Notes under the pieces: generated by a model
Databases searched by the model: none
What the model saw: the letters and a program-made list of their open reading frames with translations, nothing else
What the model was told of the DNA's origin: nothing
Program-made: the position numbers and the translations under genes
Shown: positions 20,087 to 28,979 of the stretch, in pieces
Layout: each line of letters opens with the position of its first letter
Position numbering within the stretch: the first letter of the stretch is position 1
Source: Phytophthora colocasiae
Taxonomy: Eukaryota; Oomycota; Peronosporomycetes; Peronosporales; Peronosporaceae
Length of the DNA: 64,000 nucleotides
Reading direction: 5' to 3'
Assembly (NCBI GenBank): GCA_018806915.1
Contig: JAGKQI010000086.1
Location: forward strand, 868,001 to 932,000

Positions 20087-21680
20087 GGGGTACGCTTCTT
20101 TTTTCGACGATCGACCAGTTCAATTGTGCTCCCGTGAACTGTCCTCTGCGACACACTAACAGTTGATGTGCTTGTTCCGTCACTGACACAGCTTCATCCC
20201 AGTGCAACACTTGAGAGACCACGATGGACCACCCCGTGTTTGAAGCGTCCGTGAACAGGCAAACATTGGCCTCCTGGTCGATAAAGTGCTGCTTGTTGGA
20301 CGTGGCAATCAGATCCACCGCTGCTCGGAAAGCTGCAGCATCATCATCCGGCCACTCGAGATCGACACCCGTTAGCTGGCTCTTGCGCCGACCATGACGC
20401 GCCATCACCAGCTCGAGTTTGGCCTGCAAAGGCTGGATGGTCCGAGCGTAGTCCACAAGAGAGTCCCTGAGCCAATTGGCTGCACAGAGGAACTGCTGCA
20501 GAGCCGCAGCTGTCGGCGGTAGTTGTAGACCGACTAAAGCTTCGAGGCGCTCCGGGGAGTGCTGAATTCCTTCTCCATCCACAACCTTGCCACACCACGT
20601 CACCTTCGTGGCAAAAAGCACGCACTTCTTTGCGTTCAGCTTCAACCTACGCGTGCGAAGCACCTGAAAAAACTGCTCCAACTTGGCGAGGTAGTCCTCA
20701 GCCGATCGCGCGAACAGTAAAATGTCGTCTATCCAGATGAGGACGCTCACATACAGCATGCTCCGAAAACAATCCTGCATTTGCAACTGAAAATGCATAG
20801 CAGAATCACTTGCACCTTGAGGAACTCGCGTGGGTGTGAAGACACCATCTTCCGTAACAAAGCTGAACAGTTCTTGGCTTGCCACGTCTAACGGAAGCTG
20901 CCAGAAACCCTTGAAGAGGTCGAATAGACCAAAGCCGTAAGCACCCTTGACACTTTGAATCACCGACAGCAAGTTGGGCGTGGCACCAGCCAGAGCAATG
21001 GTAACTCTGTTCACGGGTCGATAGTCGATAATACAACGAAAGTCCTCGCTGTGAGGTTTCACCACTGGAAGTGCAGGGCACGCCCACCTACTGTTGTTGT
21101 TGCGGCGAACAAGGCCATTGCGCTCCAGCTCTTGGACGAACTCACGCAGGAACTTCCGCTTAGGCTCAGAATACTTGCGGGCTCCGCTCCTGTAAGGTTG
21201 AGCATTAGGCTGGAGCCTCACCTTGAGCGGCTCGACATCGGCGGGCGGATCAGCCCCGATATGAACGCGCCAGACACCAGCGTACTTATAGACTAACGTC
21301 CTCAGCTTGCCAAGTAAAGCAGGGGCAAAGCCAGCACGCTTAGCATCATCTAACATCCGGTCTAAGTGCGCGTGGATTTCCACCATATCCACCTGAAATT
21401 CCAGCTCAACATAACTGCTTGTAACATCGTCTCCTTCGCCTTCGCTAACGCGTCCTCCATCAGCCAACTGTTCAAAGAGCCGATCAATGTCAATCCCGAT
21501 ATCCTGCATGGTCTTGCGGCCCAGCAAGAACTCGTCTTCGTTCCCATCGAGCACGAGGCACGAGACTCCCCGCAGATTCACCGGACCGGCAGCAGTGTTG
21601 ATCCGCACGTCCACCACCACCGAAGAACGACAGAGCATCTGCGCACCACCCGCTACTTGAACCTTCACTGGTGGCGTCAA
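19986..21680 (-). pseudogene. N reverse transcriptase and RNase H start
   Basis: RT motifs in order: LVRRNNNSRWACPALPVVKP, FRCIIDYRPVNRVTI, FGLFDLFKGFWQLPL, TRVPQGASDSAMHF and LIWIDDILLFA. The catalytic box reads WIDD where Gypsy elements normally have Y(I/L/V)DD; both Asp are kept. RNase H begins with VCLFTDASNTGWSIV. It is open for about 560 codons. The upstream frame is continuous with protease except for the TAA at 21690. The given start is only where the frame opens. Confidence 0.9.
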
Positions 21681-21689
21681 TGCACGGAC

Positions 21690-22121
21690 TTAAACCCGAT
21701 CAGAGAGCTCGACCAGCTCATCCACAATTGCCCTCGAGACAATGTTGCTGTCCGCTCCAGTATCTGGGCAAAACGGGACGTCCAGTACCTCGTTGATACA
21801 CATGCGTCGTCCGTGCTTGGACGAACCGGAGTACTTCACAGCCTTAGCACGTTCAAACCCATCCTTTCGTTTGTTGTCATGAAAGGCTTGAAGAGCAGCC
21901 TTCTTCTGCTCCTCCGACGCTGTGGGGCAGTCCCGCATCCAGGGACTCCCCTTGCACACCAAACAGCCCGCAGTCGGCGGTACAACTGGTTTTTTAGGCT
22001 GATCGGGTTTCTTGCGAGTCTCCGTGGGCGTAGCAGCCGCTGGTTTGCTGCTTCCCCCACCACTCTTGTTCACAGTAGTTTTGGGCTTCTCCGGAGCAGC
22101 CTTCTTCACCTCCTGTTGCAT
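21690..22121 (-). pseudogene. N zinc knuckle and protease
   Basis: Lys/Pro-rich linker, then a knuckle-like CLVCKGSPWMRDC with Trp at the usual His position, then the protease site FCPDTGADSNIVSRA. It is in frame with gag upstream (separated only by TAG at 22122-22124) and with RT downstream (separated only by TAA at 21690-21692). The original gag-pol was probably one frame. Confidence 0.85.
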
Positions 22122-22802
22122 CTAATGATAGTGCTGTTGCAACGACGCTCTAGTCACAATCAGTTCGTAGAGAGCGACATCGTCTTGCTTAACATGGTGG
22201 TGTGTCACTTCAGCGAGCCGCTGAATGTCCACACGCAGCATTGCCGGGGCGAGGTTTGCCATCAGAAGTTTGCAGCGTGTCTTCATTCGCTGCTGGCCAG
22301 CGGCATCCGTTACCTCGGCCCGACCGACCCAGGATGTCAGTCCGTTGTCGTCAACCAGCTTGTCGAAGCTGATGAAGTAGCTCGCGACGCGAGCGTGGAC
22401 GTCCCTTTCCGACGTGTCCATCCTCAGCCGCTCAGCAAACAACTTCTCCACGTCTGGGACGTGATTGTTCATGAGGCTGCCGGTCTTCCTCTCGATCTCC
22501 TCACGAAGGCTCTCCTCGGACAGCGCGAACACCTCGGTCTTGAATATATATCGCGCGAGATGCTCTAGAATTTGCGGCTCGATGGAGCTCTTGATGCTGA
22601 CCAGCACATTATCGTGCGCTTCACCGGTGGCCAGGCATCGCTCCCAAATCTTGCCTTCGTACTGGCGGCGATCGCACAGGAACGCCACCAAGCTGGGCTG
22701 GCTCCACTTGGTCAACTTCGGCGCCTTGATGAACTCGAACACCGGTGAAACCGCAGCCATTTCAATGTCGCCATCAGCATCACGTCTGCCGTCGTGCGCC
22801 AT
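22122..22802 (-). CDS. N gag
   Basis: A 226-residue gag-like protein (MAHDGRRDADGDIEMAAVSP; IKAPKLTKWSQPSLVAFLCD). It starts 26 bases inside the 5' LTR, the first ATG of the internal region. It ends in TAG followed directly by an in-frame ATG (TAG ATG CAA CAG). That layout could be suppression-type gag-pol expression or a simple nonsense mutation; no downstream readthrough structure was assessed. Confidence 0.75.
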   Translation of the reverse strand: MAHDGRRDADGDIEMAAVSPVFEFIKAPKLTKWSQPSLVAFLCDRRQYEGKIWERCLATGEAHDNVLVSIKSSIEPQILEHLARYIFKTEVFALSEESLREEIERKTGSLMNNHVPDVEKLFAERLRMDTSERDVHARVASYFISFDKLVDDNGLTSWVGRAEVTDAAGQQRMKTRCKLLMANLAPAMLRVDIQRLAEVTHHHVKQDDVALYELIVTRASLQQHYH

Positions 22803-22828
22803 TGCTTGTAGGTTGCTAAAGAATTCTT

Positions 22829-23249
22829 TATAGCACTTTAGCTCTCTAGAGTAAAAACCGAAGTGTCATTTAGCAAGTTAGACCTCGAACAGCACTGCCC
22901 TACAAGTCCTCGCGTCTAGCGCCCTTCATCCGATCGCCGTCACCCTCCTCCGACGTGGCAGCGTGTGCCAGCGTCCACTGCTGCTGCGTACGCGCGTGCC
23001 ATCGTTCACTGCTGCCTTGCCCGCGCGTACCGCTACGCCACTGCCGTTGAGCTGCTTGGCCTCGTGGATCGCCGGCATGCGCGCTGCACAGGACTCGTTC
23101 GAGACTCGCGTTCCTTCCCGCCGTGGATTCGCAACTGGGATTGTGCTCGCCGGGATGGATGCCGTCAACGGACGGGGTGACTGGAAAAAAAGGCGCACCT
23201 TGCCCACGGCCGCGGTGTCGTCTGGAATCAAGGTGCCCCGCGCACTACA
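22829..23249 (-). repeat. N 5' LTR
   Basis: Same sequence as the left LTR plus about 30 extra bases around 22970-23000 that partly repeat CGTGTGCCA/CGCGTGCCA. No TGG-type primer site follows it on the internal side; the internal region starts AAGAATTCTTTAGC. Confidence 0.9.
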
Positions 23250-23254
23250 ACTTC
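23250..23254. other. Target-site duplication of N, right
   Basis: ACTTC directly after the right LTR, matching 17579-17583. Confidence 0.95.
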
Positions 23255-24249
23255 CAACGATGAGTTGGAAGCGCTTCGCACGAGACTTGTACGATGGACG
23301 CATCGAACAAATTTGCATTCGCTCGGATATCGAGAGAGTGGAGCGCGAGGCCGAAGAGCTGAAGCAGCTCGTAGTCGATGGGATCACTGAGGGTGATGTC
23401 TCCCTCAGTGCGAAGACTAAGAAGCAGCGCTTCGAAGAGCAGAGTTGGGACTCGTTGAGGTCGAGTCCCTACTACGAAGTTCTGCGGGAGTACAAGGATG
23501 TACTCCCAGACGAGATTCCTTCGGAGCTTCCGAAGGACAAGGGCGTACAGCACGAGATTGATCTCGTGCCGGGCACGAAGTACTGTGTTACACGGCAGTG
23601 GCCACTGCCGCGTGAACAAGTTCAAGCGATCGACGACTTCTTTGAAAGTCGTCGTCTTGCAGGTCAAGTGCGGGAATCGAAGTCCCCGCACAGTGCCCCA
23701 AGGTTCTGTGTTAAGAAACCACAGGGCGGGTGGCGCATCGTTCACGCGTACAACAAGTTGAACGATGCGACGATACCGGCGCAGACGCCGATACCGCGAA
23801 AAGATGTTATCATCGATTCGATGGCCTTGAGAACTATCTTCAGTGCTCTAGATCTGCGTGATGGATTCTATCAGATCCTCATGCGTGAGAGGACATCCTC
23901 TCACTGCGGTAAACACTCAAGCGGTATGCTTTGGGAGTGGCTCGTCATGCCACAGGGGCTTAAGAACGCCCCTGCGACGTTCAATAGATGCGTGACACAT
24001 CTATTGCGCTCGGTGCGCGACTTCGCACCGAGCTACTTCGACGACGTGTTCGTCCACAGCCGGGCTGTGAACGGGAAGACGGACATTGAGATGCCCAAGG
24101 TGCATCTCCGGAAGCTGCTAGAGCTTATGAGGAAACATAAGCTCTATGCGAACCTGAAGAAGTGTATCTTCGGGGCGAGCGAGATACCCGTGCTGGGGTG
24201 TCTCGTGGGGAAAGACGGCGTGCGCCTGACCCAGAGAAGGTCAGAGTGA
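23255..24249 (+). pseudogene. H reverse transcriptase
   Basis: Resumes H after N. RT motifs: EIDLVPGTKYCVTRQWPLPR, SPHSAPRFCVKKPQGGWRIV, IFSALDLRDGFYQIL, MPQGLKNAPATFNRCV, SYFDDVFVHS (YFDD-type box with both Asp) and KKCIFGASEIPVLGCLVG. Open for more than 300 codons. Hairpins continue inside the codons: 23593-23610 (18-bp perfect palindrome), 23982-24006 (arms 9), 24008-24033 (arms 10) and 24120-24145 (arms 10). It stops with a frame change at about 24245. Confidence 0.9.
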
Positions 24250-25130
24250 TCAATGAATGGCCCACGCCATCAATGTAAAGGAACTGAGGCAGTTCCTTGG
24301 GCTTCCTGCACGTACTTGTGCAAGTACGTGGACAACTATGCGGGCAAGATTCGCCCGTTGTCACAGCTTCTTAAGAAAGAAGCTGAGTGGATTTGGACGA
24401 CCGAGTGCGAGGAGGCATTCGGTGCAGTCAAGCAGGGCTAGACTGAAGCGCCGATCGTGGCCGTGGCGGACCAAGATCGTCCATTCCACGTAGTGTGCGA
24501 TGCATCCGACTTTGCAATCGGATGTGCATTGATGCAACACGATCACGAAGGGCGTGATCGTATAGTCTACTATCAATCGCGTCAGCTGAAGCCAGCTGAG
24601 CGTAATTATCCCCGTACATGACAAGGCTCCTTGCCATGAAGTATGCACTCGCAAAGTTCCGAGTGTATCTACTTGGGAGTAGACCGTTCGTGGTCTATAC
24701 AGACCACGCATCATTGCGTACGGCGATTAAGTCGCCGCACATCTCGCAACGCATGGCGAGATGGTTGTCCTTCTTCGCGGAGTACAACTTCCGGGTGGAG
24801 TACAAACCCGGAAGACTCAATGTAGTGGCCGACGCGTTATCGCGTCGACCTGACTATGCGGAGACGGTCGACGCCAACGCTGTTGGCGTCGTGAGGACAA
24901 GTGTGCCGTCGTCAACGTTGATTGACGACGTGAAGAAATTTGCGTATGCAAGGGATGCAGACGCGAAGGGGCTGCTGGAGTTCCTCGCGGCACCTTCCGA
25001 CGTGGCACGTCGGAAGCTAACCCCTCATCTTCGAGCTCGTGTACACCGCTATCATTGTACACGAAGGATAATGTTGTACAGTGCAGTAGACGACAATGCG
25101 GATCGCATTGTCGTTCCGAATAAATCATGA
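24250..25130 (+). pseudogene. H RNase H, frameshifted
   Basis: The first part (24250-24610) is in shifted frames. The second is open from 24618: RPFVVYTDHASLRTAIKSP, MARWLSFFAEYNFRVEYKPG and NVVADALSRRPDY, the usual end of Gypsy RNase H. It continues into the spacer before the integrase. Hairpins include 24309-24330, 24364-24385, 24788-24814 and 24869-24891 (arms of 9-10). Confidence 0.85.
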
Positions 25131-25136
25131 CCTCGG

Positions 25137-25800
25137 TTGAAGATCATGTTCGAGTATCACGATGCCCCACGGCAGAGGTGTCGGGTCGTGAAGACATACA
25201 CTCTTCTCACGCGTGACTTCTACTGCCACCACCAGTACAAGTGGGTGCGCAAGTACGTACGTGCTTGCGAGGTTTGTCAACGCGTGAAGCCTGCGCAGTT
25301 CTCGCGAGCTCCTCTTCAATCACTACCGACTCCGTCAAGTGTTGGCAGTCCATGTCCATGGACTTTGTCTTCAGTCTTCCGCCTGACAGCAAGCGGAGGA
25401 CAGGCATCGTTGTCTTTATGGACCGATTCAGCAAGATGGTTCATCTTGCTGCCGTCCCAACTACTGTTACAGCCGCGCAGACTGCGCGACTGTTTGTTCG
25501 ACATGGTGTTCAAACACCGCGGCATGCCGCTCGACATTGTGTCGGACCGTGATCCACGCTTCACAGCGCGGTTCTGGCAAGAAGTGTTTACACTTCTTGG
25601 TTCCTGATTATCAATGTCGACTGCGGATCATCCGCAGACGGACGGACAGACCGAACGTGTCAACCGTGTATTGGGTGACACGTTGAAAACTACGCTCACT
25701 CGTTCCCGCATTGGAGCGAGTGCTTGCCGATAGCAGAGTTTGCCATCAACAACTCGGTGCATGCCTCGACAGGGCATACACCGTTCTACGTGAATGTCAT
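25137..25800 (+). pseudogene. H integrase, frameshifted
   Basis: Zinc finger: EYHDAPRQR...RACEVCQRVKP. DDE core split over frames: SMSMDFVFSLPPDS, LDIVSDRDPRFTARFWQEVF, and then the Glu motif around 25620-25670 (translation ADHPQTDGQTERVNRV) in a third frame. Frame changes fall near 25330, 25500, 25607 and 25700. Confidence 0.85.
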
Positions 25801-26940
25801 GAGGCATCACGATTGCCGAGCATGCTCGGCGGGGTAGCTTCCTCGCTTAAGTGGGGGAGGATCTGCGGTTGCGTCCGAACAACCGCAGAATGCAACTGAT
25901 AGCGGCACACTATCAGCTGCGGTGACGCGTGCGACGTCTCGTTCGAGCAGGAACGAGCGCGCGATGTCTGTGCCGGGCACAGACGCGGGGAGATGATAGC
26001 GAGCAGGCAGGGCCTGCTGCTGACAAGGAGCGACAAGCTGAAAGGATTCAGCTCGGGTGCGCTATACTTTGTCCAGCGAAGACAAGCCGTCATACGGTTT
26101 TGTCAGGATGCTATCGCAGCTTCTGTCGATCGACAGAAACTGAACGCTGATACTGTTGGTTGAGGCAACACAGAACGAAAGGGTTCATTAGTTTTGTTAG
26201 CTACACAAAACCTACCTAGACATGCAGTGTCTGACTTTGGAGCAAGCAAGCTTGCTCCAAGATTCGATGAGCCGTTCAAAGTAGCTTTGAACGGCACGCT
26301 TGCTGCCTTTACTGCAATACCGGCTGGACATGGACCGTCAGCATGAGGCTCCACCCGACCTTCTACCGTCCGGGCGATTGGGGAAAACCGTACGTGCATT
26401 TGGCACGGACTACCTAGGGTTGGTAGTCCGACTTCCAGGAAGTGCGAGAGGCCTGGAAAGGCCTTCTCGAGACCATCAACGCTGGTCGGTTAACCAGTTC
26501 ACTCTCGTCCCAACACCGGACGAGGTTCGAGGCTGATCTGAGGCTGCCTCGTAGACCTCAGCACACGGAGGACTGAACCTCCTGCTTCAGGAGCCGCTTT
26601 ATCTCCAGCGCTCTGTGTCTGCTCTCCAGCGCAGCAACTCGTGACCGTGCAGGGGCACGGTACGTCATAAATCATAGCGTTGACCATGCCCGGAGAGTGT
26701 TCCCACCCCCTCCGCCGCCGGTATTGCCGCGACTGCGCGTGGAGCGATCCCGCTGGATGGTGGAGCGGATTGTGGCTCATAAGAGAACAGCAGAACTCTC
26801 AAAGGGGTTCGTTTTTCGTATTCGTTGGAGAGGATTTCCTCCCCATCGAGATACATGGGGAGCCGCCGGAGACAATCACTGATGGAGGAGACGTTCCCGG
26901 AAATGGCGTGAACGTACAGGAAGCCCACCATAACTTGCAG
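25800..26940 (+). pseudogene. H integrase tail and chromodomain, heavily broken
   Basis: Fragments of the tether are readable (LAPRFDEPFKVALNG near 26250-26290). A chromodomain is readable at about 26730-26940: WMVERIVAHKRTAELSKGF, FRIRWRGFPPHRDTW. Stops and frame changes are frequent. Two 11-bp-arm hairpins lie back to back at 26237-26260 and 26271-26295. Confidence 0.7.
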
Positions 26941-28149
26941 GGGTAAGCCCTGCACGAGGAGTGCTGCGGTCGGCCACAGCACTCGGGCTCCCGCGTGGCA
27001 CAATATGCGACCACGGGCTCCTTCGATGTGAATCGGGTACGACGTACAAGCGTGTACCCCAGAATACTTTCTGAGAGACGTGTTGCCCATGGGTTGGCAA
27101 CACGGGCAGAAAGTGTGCCAAAGGGAATGGCACATGGGATCCCCCGCTTCCATGACTGATCCATGGAGGCGTTCACACTACCACGTGGCAATTAGTGTAA
27201 GTGTAGTAGCGATCGCGAGCCGCAGCAACGCGCGCTCGCGATACCAACTGCCTTCGGGTCTATGTTGAAGTTTTCAACAAAGGCGTTCCCACTGACAAAG
27301 TGCCTGCCACTCTGGCGCTGCTCTTGCCGAAGTCTTCTTCGCTGCATAGTACCAGAGCTCATGGAAAGGAGGCCCGATATAGTAGTCGCGTCTTTGAGTC
27401 TCCGGACTCCAAAGACAATCTCAACGGCGACGTCGTCGTCGTTGATACTGTTGCATGCGTACAAGCAGTATCGGGTTCGGTGGTGACTAGCACCTGGACC
27501 ACTCCATGGATCCTGTGCCTTATAGTAGGCATCCATGGTGCACGCACTGGATGGAGATCAGTGCGTGGAGCAGTCGGCGGCGCCCACTCAACATGGGAGA
27601 CGCTTCTGTCATCACTGCGCGGACGCTTCGAGCTTGAAGCGTCGAGACCTCAACACGAGGTCGTCGAGACCCCACAGAGTGGAGTTGGACGTGTCTTTCC
27701 AGACGAAGAACACGGGAGCGGAGGAGGCTTGTCATCAAGCTCTCCCTCCCCTCGACATCGTCGTCGATGCGTAGTCGACGATGTCTTCCGTAGTCCTCTC
27801 CAAAGAGTTCTTTGAGAGGAACAGCAGGGTGTTTGGTGTCCCTGCATAGGCGAAGAAGAAGTCTTCTTCGGCACTTGCTTCTCCTTGTGGAGAGCAGTGG
27901 TGAGTCGGTGACAGAGAGCTTCTCCTGTCCAGAACCACTGGAATACAGCAGTGCTAGTAGGCACTGCTGAGGGTTTCCCTGCTGCGGAAGCAGCAGGAGA
28001 GAACTTGCGCGTCCGCAGAAGCGGACGGAGACGTGAGCGTTGGCGAGTCCATTTGCAAAAGTGAACTCAGATTTCTCTTAAGAACTTGACGGTCTTATCC
28101 AAGTTCTGTTGATTGACAATATCCGAGACCGATACGTGGCGAAGATCTT
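26941..28149 (+). other. H 3' region, non-coding, hairpin-rich
   Basis: About 1.2 kb between the chromodomain and the polypurine tract. The longest open frame (27300-27815) has no recognisable domain, and its codons look like by-products of the hairpins, so I do not call a gene. Hairpins persist, for example 27622-27643 (arms 8). An unrecognised accessory protein cannot be excluded. Confidence 0.6.
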
Positions 28150-28161
28150 AACAGGGGATGG
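28150..28161 (+). other. H polypurine tract
   Basis: AACAGGGGATGG directly before the 3' LTR. Confidence 0.75.
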
Positions 28162-28649
28162 TGCCCAACGGGGTTACACGTACAGAGTGGTTGTACCACT
28201 TTGTAACTCTAACAGTTAGGAAACTGTTAGGAGGCTGGAAATGGGCCTCAGACCTTGGGTGTGCTGTACTTACAACCACAAAGGATGCATGGGCGAACCA
28301 CGACATTAAATTGGGTGGTTCATTGTGCATTTTCTGTGCACATATTATTGTGGTAGAAAGTAACGGGTTTCTACCAATCACTGTGAAACAGAGTTTCTGC
28401 CAACCACACGTTGGCAGACCCTTTCAGGAAATAGATAACAAACAGTTTTAGGAGGTCCATAATTGGCTTATGCCAAATTCAATAACAGTTCTCATTTTAC
28501 GGTATTTTGCAGTTTAATTTAGTTATATTTGATTTAATTAAACTTATTTAAATAAGTATACTTAAATTAAGTCTAATCTAATTGCACGCTTCCTCATACA
28601 CGTAAGCGCACGTGTACGCCATCTAATAGGTCTAGGTAGACCCATTACA
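28162..28649 (+). repeat. H 3' LTR
   Basis: Matches 14601-15060 over its length with scattered small insertions (488 against 460 bp). It starts TGCCCAACGGGG instead of TGTAACGGGG and ends CATTACA. Several inverted repeats seen in the 5' LTR are slightly broken here by single-base insertions. Confidence 0.9.
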
Positions 28650-28751
28650 GATGAGGGATCCGCTGGGACCCCTCAAATGTCCGTGACGCGCACGGACTGC
28701 GCCCACCTGTGTGATCCAGAGTGGGAAGCTCTCCAAAGACTTTCACAAGTC
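28650..28751 (+). pseudogene. Fragment of a second H gag
   Basis: About 100 bases matching 15149-15250 (codons of MSVTRTDCAHL...EWEALQRLSQV), joined straight to the LTR end without leader or PBS. It implies a second H copy or a recombination product that was later cut off at 28751. Confidence 0.85.
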
Positions 28752-28852
28752 AAGCGGCAAGCAACGAAAGGAAGGGACCGAATCCCGAACATTGGACTAT
28801 TGGAAGACCTGGATCAAGGACCAGGCCCCCGGATCAAGGCTCGAGGACTTCC
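28752..28852 (+). repeat. Inverted 100-bp piece of a GATC-family LTR
   Basis: Plus-oriented LTR segment beginning AAGCGGCAAGCAACG and ending CTCGAGGACT. In intact LTRs this segment follows directly after the segment found next to it in minus orientation, so it appears to be a local inversion within the X LTR. Confidence 0.7.
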
Positions 28853-28979
28853 TTTAGCGGGGGTCTTGAGGGGGTGAGATTCGACGGGATCGTCAGGCTA
28901 AACAACCAACTCCTTCCGATCCGATGCATGCACTTAAAGGATAGTTCACTAGATAGGGCAAAGCTGGCCAATATATTAT
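28853..28979 (-). repeat. X LTR, left remnant
   Basis: Reverse complement of the LTR block AATATATTGGCC...CCCCCGCT. Its right edge joins, across E2, to 58028 to restore continuous LTR sequence. Confidence 0.8.

Larger units (their letters stand above)
17584..23249 (-). mobile_element. N: near-complete Ty3/Gypsy inserted in H
   Basis: Minus-strand element with two LTRs (391 and 421 bp), gag, zinc knuckle/protease, RT, RNase H, integrase and chromodomain. Exact ACTTC duplications flank it. Removing N and one copy of ACTTC rejoins H across its protease-RT region. It shows no hairpin tiling and few GATC sites, unlike the sequence around it. Inactivated by three in-frame stops and one frameshift. 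Confidence 0.95.
14601..28649 (+). mobile_element. H: hairpin-tiled Ty3/Gypsy retrotransposon
   Basis: LTR to LTR Gypsy with gag, protease, RT, RNase H, integrase and chromodomain, split by element N. H is tiled almost continuously, coding and non-coding alike, with short inverted repeats. There is no target duplication at the outer ends: CTAAT lies before, while after the 3' LTR the sequence runs into another partial H gag. The element is broken by frameshifts downstream of RT and by N. Confidence 0.9.

Noticed and set aside
21366..22568. 400-codon plus-strand open frame
   Set aside because: Lies opposite N's gag, protease and RT, which carry clear motifs; no domain of its own.
27300..27815. 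Candidate accessory gene of H
   Set aside because: No recognised domain; codons are mostly hairpin arms; kept only as a low-interest question.
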